From positions 1 through 6,781 of the forward strand of contig CAJXPC010000096.1 in assembly GCA_913057845.1 (NCBI GenBank): DNA of 6,781 nt. The letters run 5' to 3'. The notes under the pieces are model-generated. The model saw only the letters and a program-made list of their open reading frames with translations, searched no databases and was not told where the DNA came from. The number at the start of each line of letters is the position of its first letter. The first letter of the stretch is position 1. Position numbers and translations under genes: made by a program. Of the stretch, positions 1-6,731 are shown piece after piece. Source of the stretch: an uncultured Pseudomonadota bacterium. GTDB taxonomy: Bacteria; Pseudomonadota; Gammaproteobacteria; Burkholderiales; Eutrophovitaceae.

Positions 1-42
1 CCTCTCTATTCGTCGGCAGCGTCAGATGTGTATAAGAGACAG
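1..42. other. Nextera (Tn5) sequencing adapter, not genomic
   Basis: Bases 24-42 read AGATGTGTATAAGAGACAG, the 19-base Tn5 mosaic end used in Illumina Nextera libraries. Bases 10-23 are TCGTCGGCAGCGTC, the Read 1 side of the adapter, and bases 2-9 (CTCTCTAT) match the i5 index I recall as N502/S502. The segment is synthetic and must be trimmed. Read on the minus strand it adds the false tail CLLYTSDAADE to the truncated PstA protein. Confidence 0.98.
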
Positions 43-836
43 GCTGCCAAATTATTAATGTTGATTTCAATAATCTCCGTCATACGGTTTTTAGGGGCAA
101 TTTCTTCTAGATAAACGGCAGTCGCTACGCCCAACGGGAAAGCGATCAAAAGGCAGACGCCTAAGGTCCAAATCGATCCTATTAATGCGCCCTTAATACC
201 AGCAATTTCCGCGTTCCTTGATGCGGAGCCAAGAAACAGATAATCACTGAACTCATAGGAAATTAAAGACGCCTGATTCAATACGTCGACAAACTCAATC
301 GTCCGGTCACTTAGCCGCCTATCAGATTCCGGCGTATCCCTCGAGATGAACCCGCGCATGAATGAATCAATATCATCATCAACGGCAAGTTTCACTGGAA
401 CGCGTTGGCCGATAAGCTCTGGATGCTTCAGTGCGAACTCAGTCAACCGCAATGCTGAGCCTGAAGATAATATCGATCGGGCTGCACGCTTATCTTTTCG
501 GCCTTCCGGATCACCCAAAGTGCGTAATAAAGCCTCGCCCACCAAACTAACAGCATCGCCGGAGTAGAGAGACCCTGCGCTCATGTCGCCCTTTGGGTCC
601 ATTCTCTCTTTATCCAGCATGACCTCTAGGGTCACGTAGTGCTGGAACATACCAGGAATACCTTTTGACAATATTCCCGCGAATAAAAACACCAGAAAAC
701 AGAGTGCTAGCGTGATTGCTCCGACGCCAAAATATCGAAAACGTCGCTCGCTACGCCCCCTCCTCTTGAGTGTTGCTGCCACCCGAATAGCCGTCTCTTG
801 AGGCGTCAAAGCACCACTCGTATTTGAATCAATCAT
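43..836 (-). CDS. pstA: Phosphate ABC transporter permease PstA, N-terminal part, cut by contig end
   Basis: PstA pairs with PstC to form the inner-membrane channel of the PstSCAB high-affinity phosphate importer. About 264 genuine residues remain. There is a cytoplasmic N-terminus rich in Arg (residues 24-34), a first membrane segment at about 37-58, a large probably periplasmic region at about 60-213, and a second membrane segment at about 215-242 that opens the permease domain (GALIGSIWTLG, then FPLGVATAVYLEEIAP). The last true residues are INNLA; family members normally continue with A-V-P-S-I, and that codon runs into adapter. The rest of the permease core, including the EAA loop that contacts PstB, is missing. 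The periplasmic loop is much longer than in E. coli PstA (about 296 residues in total), as in other long marine-type PstA proteins. The ATG overlaps the end of pstC by 8 bp and has only a weak GAGA-like site upstream, which suggests translational coupling. pstB and phoU are expected beyond the left end. Confidence 0.93.
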
Positions 837-2220
837 ATTGTTCTCGATATCGCTTCACAACTTGCAACGCGAAGAAATTGAGCCCCAAAGTAATAATAAT
901 TAACACTAAAGCCAAAGCAAAAGCAGACAGCGTTTTTGCGGACTCAAACTCCTGATCACCCACCAAAATAGTAACAATTTGTGATGTCACAGTTGTAACC
1001 GCATCTAAGGGGTTAAATGACAAGTTGGCCGCCAAACCCGCCGCCATCACCACAATCATGGTTTCGCCAATAGCCCGAGATACAGCAAGAATGATTGCCG
1101 CGACAATCCCAGGTAGTGCAGATGGCAATACCACCTGACGAATCGCCTCACTTTTTGTTGAGCCTAATCCATAGGCTGCATCACGAAGTGATTGCGGTAC
1201 AGCGTTGATAACATCATCGGAAAGCGAGGAAATAAATGGAATAATCATAACGCCCATAACCAAGCCAGCGGCAAGGGCGGACTCAGATGCGACCTCCACC
1301 CCAAATGAGGCTCCAACCGCCCTTATAAAAGGAGCAACGGTCAATGCCGCAAAGAAACCGTATACGACTGTCGGAACACCCGCCAAGATCTCGAGTAATG
1401 GCTTAACGACTGAGCGAGTTCTATGACTCGCGTACTCAGCAAGATAAATAGCGCTAAATAAGCCCACCGGAACTGCCACCGTTAACGCGACAAATGATAT
1501 CAAAAATGTACCAACAAACATTGGCAGCATTCCATAAGTAGCGGTACCGCCACCCGATCCAGCCCGCTCAGCTCCTTCAAACTGAGGATTCCATTCAAGT
1601 CCAAAAATAAAGTCCTGGATTGGAATTAGTTTAAAGAACCGTATCGACTCAAATAACACGGACAACACGATCCCAAGGGTAGTTAGTATTGCGATTGTCG
1701 AGCTCGCTATGAGCGCCCATAAAATGATGCGCTCCACACCATTTCGAGCTCGGAATGACGGGTTAATTTGACGAAATGCAAAAAAACCTGCCGCGAGGGC
1801 ACATCCAATCGTGATAACAGCTATAACCCGATCTGCAACGCGTTGCCATCCGACCCACGCATCACCAGCCTCCCGCACCCATGACTCTGGCACACCAAAG
1901 TAGATGCCCTCGACAAAATTCATAACCTGAGTAAAGGCTATAGCTCTCGCCACCCCATCCCCGTTAATCACGTCGTCAGGATAGAAGTCTTTTAACATCG
2001 ATTTAAATAGAAAATCGTCAGCGAGAGATAAACTAACGAGAAGTAGAAGTGCCGGTACCGCGGCCACCATCCCCGCCCAAAATCCATAGTAACGGGGCAG
2101 CGAATGTAACTTAACTGAGGCGAGCCACTGTCTCGCACCCCAGCGTTGGCCCAGGTAGAAATAAACTCCGCCAATAACGAGCACCGCGAGCAATAGACTT
2201 GTTAATGACACCGTATACAT
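829..2220 (-). CDS. pstC: Phosphate ABC transporter permease PstC, long form
   Basis: This is the second channel subunit of the Pst phosphate importer in the inner membrane. The 463-residue protein is about 140 longer than E. coli PstC (319). The extra N-terminal part has likely membrane helices at about 3-22, 46-67 and 131-149, with a soluble, probably periplasmic stretch at 68-130. The permease core starts near 235 (FVGTFLISFVALTVAVPVG) and includes YLAEYAS at 259-265, EILAGVPTVVYGFFA at 277-291, and the EAA loop that docks on the ATPase (DAAYGLGSTKSEAI, then LPSALPGI, residues 347-372). SRAIGETM at 381-388 is also typical of PstC. The last helix is at about 430-452. The gene follows pstS after 71 bp containing a stem-loop and overlaps pstA by 8 bp. 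The start is uncertain: the ATG at 2220 lies directly against its only purine-rich site, while an in-frame GTG at 2211 has better spacing. Function is secure from the motifs; the role of the N-terminal extension is unknown to me. Confidence 0.95.
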   Translation of the reverse strand: MYTVSLTSLLLAVLVIGGVYFYLGQRWGARQWLASVKLHSLPRYYGFWAGMVAAVPALLLLVSLSLADDFLFKSMLKDFYPDDVINGDGVARAIAFTQVMNFVEGIYFGVPESWVREAGDAWVGWQRVADRVIAVITIGCALAAGFFAFRQINPSFRARNGVERIILWALIASSTIAILTTLGIVLSVLFESIRFFKLIPIQDFIFGLEWNPQFEGAERAGSGGGTATYGMLPMFVGTFLISFVALTVAVPVGLFSAIYLAEYASHRTRSVVKPLLEILAGVPTVVYGFFAALTVAPFIRAVGASFGVEVASESALAAGLVMGVMIIPFISSLSDDVINAVPQSLRDAAYGLGSTKSEAIRQVVLPSALPGIVAAIILAVSRAIGETMIVVMAAGLAANLSFNPLDAVTTVTSQIVTILVGDQEFESAKTLSAFALALVLIIITLGLNFFALQVVKRYREQYD

Positions 2221-2227
2221 CCCTTTT
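2221..2227 (-). promoter_or_regulatory. Possible pstC ribosome binding site that puts the start in doubt
   Basis: The minus strand reads AAAAGGG and then runs straight into the pstC ATG at 2220-2218 with no spacer, which is unusually close for a Shine-Dalgarno site. The GTG at 2211-2209, codon 4 of the longer frame, lies 9 bases after the GGG, a normal spacing. Either the protein starts at that GTG (460 residues) or the ATG is used with poor initiation. Confidence 0.4.
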
Positions 2228-2236
2228 CAAATGCAA

Positions 2237-2270
2237 AAGGAGCTAGCCTTAAGTCAAAAGCTAGCTCCTT
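2237..2270 (-). terminator. Stem-loop between pstS and pstC, possible attenuator or mRNA-stabilising hairpin
   Basis: A perfect 11-bp inverted repeat (AAGGAGCTAGC at 2260-2270 and GCTAGCTCCTT at 2237-2247 on the transcribed strand) encloses a 12-base loop. The stem ends in CTCCTTTT, so a short run of four T follows, weaker than a classic terminator. It lies between pstS and pstC, where a partial terminator or a 3'-protecting hairpin would give much more binding protein than permease, as is common for ABC importers with periplasmic binding proteins. The hairpin is seen directly; partial termination is inference. Confidence 0.65.
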
Positions 2271-2291
2271 AGCGAACCTATTTGACTTCTA

Positions 2292-3329
2292 CTACTTAAG
2301 GTCACCCTTCTTCAGAACTGGCAGATCATTCATACGATCCATCATTTCTTTGCGTTCAGCTTTACTCATTGGAATCATACCAGCATCTGCAAGAATCCCG
2401 TCATCACCCCAGTGTTTTGTCCACTCAGTCATGAACTCGTTTATACCAGGCACTACGCCAATGTGCGCATGTTTCACATAAAAGTATAGCGCACGCGAAG
2501 CCTTATACTCACCCCCGCCAATCGCCTCAAATGTGGGCGCCACACCATCTAGCTCAGAACCCTGGATGCTATCAGAGTTTTGATCCAGATAGGAGAATCC
2601 AAAGATACCGAACGCAGTTGGATCCTCAGCTAGCTTTTGAACAATCAGGTTGTCCTGTTCACCCGCCTCTATGTAAGCTCCGTCAGTACGCATGGCGCGG
2701 CATTTTTTTCCCTTCTTATCATCTCGAGCCAAGGATAGAGCCTTAGCGACCTCGTCCTTCCCACAATAAGACTTTTCATTAATGATCTCAGCAAATGACG
2801 CTCTCGTGCCTGACGTTGTTGGTGGTCCATAGACTCTAATGGCAACATCAGGGTAGGCTGGGTTCAACTCAGACCATTTTTTATAAGGGTTGGGGATCCA
2901 GTTTTGACCCGCCTCATCGGGCACTTCAGCCGTCAATGCCTTACCCAAGTCAGATCGAGAAATTTGTAATAATGGCGCATCTTTTGAGTTTGCCAAAACG
3001 ATACCGTCATAACCCACTTTTATCTCAGTGAGCGCCACACCATGTTCATCACAATATTTAAGTTCTTTGGTTTTCATGCGCGAAGAAGCATTACCAATAT
3101 CGATGAATTGGGTACCAATCCCATCACACACACCCTTTTTACCGACAGAAGATCCGCCAGACTCAACAACAGGTGTCTTAACGGCAGGATTTTGACCTAA
3201 TTTTTCTGCGATCATCGTTGAAAAAGGAAAGACCGTTGACGAACCAGCGATCGATATATAATCACGCGCAACAGCCGGCGCGCTCATCACAACTGTGGCC
3301 AAGACCAAAGCTAAAAAACGAAAAGACAT
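2292..3329 (-). CDS. pstS: Periplasmic phosphate-binding protein PstS
   Basis: PstS captures phosphate in the periplasm and hands it to PstCAB. The 345-residue protein begins with a Sec signal peptide: Arg4, a hydrophobic stretch at 5-16, and a probable signal peptidase I cut after APAVA at residue 21. There is no lipobox cysteine, so it is predicted to be soluble. Phosphate-contact segments are recognisable: GSSTVFPF at 29-36, ESGGSSVG at 56-63, the conserved aspartate in DIGNAS at 77-82, and TSGTR at 172-176, the counterpart of the GSGTR loop. Four cysteines (68, 93, 189, 210) could form disulfides in the periplasm. The ATG has a strong ribosome binding site, AAAGGAG at 3336-3342, six bases upstream, fitting high expression. 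A Pho box and -10 element lie upstream, and pstC and pstA follow in the same direction. The family assignment is secure; high-affinity phosphate specificity is inferred from these motifs and from the operon. Confidence 0.96.
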   Translation of the reverse strand: MSFRFLALVLATVVMSAPAVARDYISIAGSSTVFPFSTMIAEKLGQNPAVKTPVVESGGSSVGKKGVCDGIGTQFIDIGNASSRMKTKELKYCDEHGVALTEIKVGYDGIVLANSKDAPLLQISRSDLGKALTAEVPDEAGQNWIPNPYKKWSELNPAYPDVAIRVYGPPTTSGTRASFAEIINEKSYCGKDEVAKALSLARDDKKGKKCRAMRTDGAYIEAGEQDNLIVQKLAEDPTAFGIFGFSYLDQNSDSIQGSELDGVAPTFEAIGGGEYKASRALYFYVKHAHIGVVPGINEFMTEWTKHWGDDGILADAGMIPMSKAERKEMMDRMNDLPVLKKGDLK

Positions 3330-3401
3330 TAAAAACTCCTTTGAAGGTTAAATCATGAGTACGGTTATCAGGTAACGTCAAATTACTTTTTACTCACAGC
3401 C

Positions 3402-3407
3402 TTTATA
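3402..3407 (-). promoter_or_regulatory. -10 element of the pstS promoter
   Basis: The minus strand reads TATAAA, five of six matches to TATAAT. It lies exactly 10 bases after the end of the Pho box at 3418-3435, the same spacing as in the E. coli phoA promoter as I recall it. There is no good independent -35 hexamer, as expected where PhoB bound to the box replaces it. Transcription would start near 3395, leaving a leader of about 65 bases before pstS. Confidence 0.65.
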
Positions 3408-3417
3408 CCTATGGAGT

Positions 3418-3435
3418 GTTACAGTTAAATTACAA
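3418..3435 (-). promoter_or_regulatory. Pho box (PhoB binding site) upstream of pstS
   Basis: The minus strand reads TTGTAATTTAACTGTAAC. Two heptamers, TTGTAAT and CTGTAAC, repeat with an 11-bp pitch around an A/T-rich spacer, the layout of the enterobacterial Pho box (CTGTCAT, four A/T-rich bases, CTGTCA). The main difference is A in place of C at the fifth position of both half-sites. Its position ahead of pstS and 10 bp from a TATAAA element supports PhoB-activated transcription under phosphate starvation. The sequence and spacing are seen; PhoB binding is inferred. Confidence 0.75.
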
Positions 3436-3456
3436 CGTCTCTAAGCCGCTGCTCGG

Positions 3457-3473
3457 TTTTAACTAATTTAAAA
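3457..3473. repeat. Small A/T-rich inverted repeat upstream of the Pho box
   Basis: TTTTAA and TTAAAA form a perfect 6-bp inverted repeat around the 5-base spacer CTAAT. It ends 21 bp upstream of the Pho box. It could be an UP-like element, a second protein site, or chance in A/T-rich intergenic DNA. Confidence 0.3.
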
Positions 3474-3533
3474 TGTACGTATCCCCCTCGTGTCATTACG
3501 GGCAATGCAAAAAATTAAAGATTCCTTACTCAT

Positions 3534-3560
3534 GCGGATGTTTCCGTGGGGAAAACCCGC
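3534..3560 (-). terminator. Stem-loop just downstream of glmM, possible transcript end
   Basis: On the transcribed strand, GCGGGTTTTCC pairs with GGAAACATCCGC to give about 11 pairs with one G-T wobble, one bulged C and a CCAC loop. It begins 13 bases after the glmM stop codon. A run of six T (3509-3514) follows only after 19 more bases, so this is not a textbook intrinsic terminator. It may still end or stabilise the ftsH-folP-glmM mRNA before the separate pst promoter. Confidence 0.45.
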
Positions 3561-3573
3561 AACACCGATAATG

Positions 3574-4941
3574 CTAATGAGTTTTTTGAGGAAGAAGCGC
3601 CTGAATCGAATCAGCCAAGCCTTTGATAGCCTTTTTAACGACCGTATTGCTCTCGCCCTCGACCATGATCCGAAGCAACGGCTCAGTACCTGATTCTCGA
3701 ATGAGCACCCGGTACTTCGGTCCCAGCTGCTCCGAGATAACGCCTCCCACCTCTTGAATTTGGGCAAGCTCACCATCATTCAACTTGCGCACTAGTCGAA
3801 TATTGTGAAGCAACTGAGGATAGAGCCGCACCGCTGACAAGCATTGCGCTAAAGTCTGGTTTGACTGCCTCAAGGCTCCGAGCACTTGGAGAGCAGAAAC
3901 GATACCATCGCCGGTAGTGTGTTTATCAAGGCAGATAATGTGTCCAGACCCCTCCCCGCCAAGCACCCAATTGTTCTCGATCAGTTTTTCATACACGTAT
4001 CGGTCACCAACAGCTGAGCGCATAAATGGAATATTCAAGCGCTTAAATCCATTTTCGATCGCTAAATTAGTCATTAAAGTGCCGATAATGCCATCCTGCC
4101 CGTCTAACTTTCGATGACTCGCAATCACATATAAAAGCTGATCACCGTCGTAAATTACCCCTTCAGCATCAACCATCATAAGTCTATCGCCGTCGCCATC
4201 AAAACTGATGCCAATGTCCGCATTTTCATGGAGCACACGCTCACGAACAGCTTCCGGGTGCAATGCCCCGCAATTAAGATTGATATTAACCCCATCGGGC
4301 TCATCACTCATGACAGTAACTGTCGCACCAAGCTCTCTAAATACGGCAGGGGCAACCTGATACGTCGCCCCGTGCGCGCAGTCTAAAACCACACTCATTC
4401 CAGATAAATCAAGCGCCTGAGGAAATGAACTCTTACAAAATTCCGCGTATCGCCCTACCGAATCAACGACTCGTTTTGCTTTACCAATATCATCTGAAAT
4501 TACCGCATCAAGCCCTTGGGCGAGATATTGTTCAATCTGAAATTCAACGGCATCCGATAATTTACTGCCCTGAGCAGAAAAAAACTTGACCCCGTTATCC
4601 TGGTATGGATTATGAGAAGCTGTTATCACGATTCCCGCACTCAGTCGCAGCACACGCGTCAAATACGCTACCCCTGGGGTCGGAAGCGGCCCTGTCAGCA
4701 AGACATCCACCCCGGCGGCTGCCAAACCAGACTGAAGTGCTGACTCAAGCATATATCCGGATAATCGAGTGTCTTTCCCGATCAGTACCTTTGTACGACC
4801 TGCAGCCTCCGAGGCGTGCGTTTTCGAGAAAACCTTTCCTGCGGCATACCCCAAACGCAACATAAAGTCAGGGGTTATCGGATCATTTCCAACCGCCCCT
4901 CTGATCCCATCAGTACCAAAGTACTTTTTAAGTGCTGTCAC
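3574..4941 (-). CDS. glmM: Phosphoglucosamine mutase GlmM
   Basis: GlmM converts glucosamine-6-phosphate to glucosamine-1-phosphate in the cytoplasm, on the route to UDP-GlcNAc for peptidoglycan and lipopolysaccharide. The 455-residue protein is complete and close to the E. coli length (445). All four alpha-D-phosphohexomutase active-site regions are present: the N-terminal GTDGIRG at 9-15; the phosphoserine loop TASHNP at 107-112 with Ser109 as the residue phosphorylated for activity; the magnesium loop DGDGDR at 248-253; the sugar-specificity loop GGEGSGH at 328-334, typical of GlmM rather than phosphomannomutase; and the phosphate-binding RESGTEP at 415-421. The start is GTG. It overlaps the end of folP by 14 bp, has GAGGG seven bases upstream, and no other start lies before the conserved GTDGIRG. 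Translation is probably coupled to folP. In E. coli secG follows glmM; here the pst genes do. Confidence 0.97.
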   Translation of the reverse strand: MTALKKYFGTDGIRGAVGNDPITPDFMLRLGYAAGKVFSKTHASEAAGRTKVLIGKDTRLSGYMLESALQSGLAAAGVDVLLTGPLPTPGVAYLTRVLRLSAGIVITASHNPYQDNGVKFFSAQGSKLSDAVEFQIEQYLAQGLDAVISDDIGKAKRVVDSVGRYAEFCKSSFPQALDLSGMSVVLDCAHGATYQVAPAVFRELGATVTVMSDEPDGVNINLNCGALHPEAVRERVLHENADIGISFDGDGDRLMMVDAEGVIYDGDQLLYVIASHRKLDGQDGIIGTLMTNLAIENGFKRLNIPFMRSAVGDRYVYEKLIENNWVLGGEGSGHIICLDKHTTGDGIVSALQVLGALRQSNQTLAQCLSAVRLYPQLLHNIRLVRKLNDGELAQIQEVGGVISEQLGPKYRVLIRESGTEPLLRIMVEGESNTVVKKAIKGLADSIQALLPQKTH

Positions 4942-5791
4942 TTACCTGCCCTCTAAGTGTTTCCTCAGAGAAAAACTGCCAAGCCAAAAGCGCATCTCTT
5001 GTTTCATTCACATCATGCACTCGCACGATATCCGCACCTTGGCTCACCGCAAATATAGCCGAAGCGATACTCGAACCCAGCCGATCTGAAGCATCCTCTT
5101 TATTCGTAATGACTCCCAACATTGCCTTGCGCGAAAGACCAACCAAGACCGGGTGCCCTAGCTCACAAAACTTATTTAAATTTCTGAGTAACAACAAGTT
5201 ATGCTCAAGCGTTTTGCCAAAACCAAAACCAGGGTCAACCACAATGTTAGAAGGCTTCACCCCCGACCGAATCAAAGATACAACCCTCTCCTGCAAAAAT
5301 GAAAATACTTCTTGAACAACATCCTGATAACTCGGATTCTGCTGCATGACTCTAGGCGAGCCTTGCATGTGCATCACGCAAACTCCAACATTAGTGCGCG
5401 CCGCAATAGATGCAACCTCTGGATCCTGAGCGCCAGAGATATCGTTGATGAGGCACGCGCCACACTCAATCGCCTCCTCCATCAAACGCGGCTTTTGTGT
5501 GTCAATAGAGACCGGGACACCTAAGCGCGATAACGCCTGGATCACTGGAATCACTCGACTCCGCTCTAGATCTAAACTCGCAGACTGCGCACCCGGACGG
5601 GTGGACTCCCCGCCAACATCAATGATATCAGCCCCAGATTCAAACAGGATTTTCGCCCGTTCAACCGCCATCTCAGGATCAAGATAGTCTCCGCCATCCG
5701 AAAAAGAATCCGGGGTGACATTCACCACCCCCATGACCATCGGTCGGGCTAACTTAAAGTGAGAGGTGCCCCAAACAAAATTAAGATCCAT
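4928..5791 (-). CDS. folP: Dihydropteroate synthase FolP
   Basis: FolP condenses 6-hydroxymethyl-7,8-dihydropterin diphosphate with p-aminobenzoate to make dihydropteroate for folate synthesis, and is the target of sulfonamide drugs. The 287-residue TIM-barrel protein is full length (E. coli 282). Conserved segments appear in order: NVTPDSFSDGG at 24-34, GGESTRPG at 60-67, SIDTQKP at 95-101, NDISGA at 116-121, DPGFGFGKT at 186-194, GLSRK at 218-222 and RVHDV at 257-261. Phe30 and Pro66 correspond to E. coli Phe28 and Pro64, sites where changes give sulfonamide resistance; both are wild type, so a sensitive enzyme is expected. The ATG lies 18 bp after the ftsH stop and has no strong Shine-Dalgarno site, with only TAGGT about 16-20 bases upstream, so expression may rely on translation of ftsH. 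The short distance from the ATG to the first motif matches other FolP proteins and supports this start. Confidence 0.97.
   Translation of the reverse strand: MDLNFVWGTSHFKLARPMVMGVVNVTPDSFSDGGDYLDPEMAVERAKILFESGADIIDVGGESTRPGAQSASLDLERSRVIPVIQALSRLGVPVSIDTQKPRLMEEAIECGACLINDISGAQDPEVASIAARTNVGVCVMHMQGSPRVMQQNPSYQDVVQEVFSFLQERVVSLIRSGVKPSNIVVDPGFGFGKTLEHNLLLLRNLNKFCELGHPVLVGLSRKAMLGVITNKEDASDRLGSSIASAIFAVSQGADIVRVHDVNETRDALLAWQFFSEETLRGQVSDST
4949..4953 (-). promoter_or_regulatory. Ribosome binding site supporting the glmM GTG start
   Basis: GAGGG on the minus strand lies seven bases before the GTG at 4941-4939, inside the last codons of folP. This is what fixes the glmM start inside folP and makes the 14-bp overlap credible. 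Confidence 0.6.
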
Positions 5792-5809
5792 CGACTGAAT
5801 AAATACGAC

Positions 5810-6731
5810 CTAAATTTCCTCTGCAGGTCGTGTCGTCGGCTCTGGGTTCGGCGCATCAGGTGGGCTCTTTGGCTCCTCTGGCCTTTGGGTAGGTTTAGGC
5901 GGCCTTGGCTGACGCCCATCCATGATGTCGTTGACCTGGTCAGCATCGATTGTTTCCCATTCGAGTAATGTCTGAGCCATCAGTTCGACTTTTTCCCGAT
6001 TTTCCTCTATTAAACTGCGAGCCAATCCATATCGTTCATCAATGATTTTCTTAATTTCAGCATCTACGCGTTGCATCGTCGCTTCAGATACATTCTTCGT
6101 CGTCGTGACTGATCTACCGAGGAATACTTCGCCCTCATTCTCACCGTAAACCATCGGTCCAAGCGCATCACTCATACCCCATTGAGTAACCATCCTACGG
6201 GCCATATCAGTTGCACGCTCAAAATCATTTGATGCGCCAGTCGTCATCTGTTTCATGAAAACTTCTTCTGCAATGCGTCCACCAAACAATACGGATATAT
6301 TTTGAAGAATCTGCTCCTTATCCATGCTGTAGCGATCTTCCTGTGGAAGCTGCATGGTCAAGCCGAGCGCTTGACCTCTGGGGATAATAGTCACCTTATG
6401 TACTGGATCGGTTCTGGGTAAGAGTCTCGCTACAACAGCGTGACCGGACTCATGGTAGGCTGTATTCTTGCGCTCATGTTCGGGCATCACCATTGAACGA
6501 CGCTCCGCACCCATCATGATTTTGTCTTTAGCGCTCTCAAAATCCGTCATGTCCACTAAGCGCTTACTCGATCTGGCCGCAAATAAGGCCGCCTCATTTA
6601 CCAAGTTAGCCAAATCGGCACCGGAAAACCCTGGCGTGCCGCGAGCGAGAATATCCGCCTTAACATCTGGCGCGATAGGTACTTTACGCATATGAACCAT
6701 CAATATTTGTTCCCTGCCTCTAATATCAGGG
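5810..6731 (-). CDS. ftsH: ATP-dependent zinc metalloprotease FtsH, C-terminal half, cut by contig end
   Basis: FtsH is a hexameric membrane-anchored AAA+ protease that degrades damaged membrane proteins and regulators such as LpxC and sigma-32 in E. coli. About 306 genuine residues remain, starting at PDIRGREQIL just after the AAA+ second region of homology. The membrane helices, Walker A and B and arginine fingers (roughly 320 residues by comparison with E. coli, 644) are missing. Present are the end of the AAA+ module with GTPGFSGADLANLVNEAALFA, the zinc-protease site YHESGH (usually HEAGH; both histidines and the glutamate are intact), DPVHKVTIIPRG, and TGASND carrying the expected third zinc ligand. 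The last 35 or so residues are a proline-rich acidic tail, probably disordered, that differs from E. coli. The upstream codons giving MCIRDS come from adapter and are not a start. folP follows after 18 bp, as in E. coli. Confidence 0.96.

Noticed and set aside
1992..2174. Minus-strand 60-residue frame inside pstC
   Set aside because: It lies wholly within the pstC coding sequence in another frame, and pstC has clear family motifs.
3361..3400. GTTA/TAAC hairpin in the pstS leader as a riboswitch or attenuator
   Set aside because: The stem is only four base pairs and the leader of about 65 bases is too short and unstructured for a known riboswitch.
3468..3533. 21-codon minus-strand frame starting MSKESLIF in the glmM-pstS gap
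   Set aside because: It has an ATG and a stop but no good ribosome binding site, no hydrophobic or charged pattern typical of small proteins, and lies just after the glmM hairpin. It is indistinguishable from chance.
3330..3573. Search of the longest gap for tRNA, small RNA or CRISPR
   Set aside because: No cloverleaf, no repeat-spacer pattern and no strong terminator after a candidate small RNA. Only the Pho promoter, one stem-loop and one small palindrome are visible.
3468..3779. Minus-strand 103-residue reading frame across the glmM end and the gap
   Set aside because: Most of it overlaps the well-supported 3' end of glmM in another frame. Its composition (rich in Arg, Ser, Trp) is shadow-like and no family is recognisable.
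4605..5089. Plus-strand frames antisense to glmM and folP
   Set aside because: They mirror the coding strand of strongly supported genes, lack ribosome binding sites and resemble no known protein.
5749..5968. Frames on both strands across the ftsH-folP junction
   Set aside because: They overlap the ftsH tail and the folP start in other frames. The Arg/Pro-rich composition comes from the repetitive proline codons of the FtsH tail.
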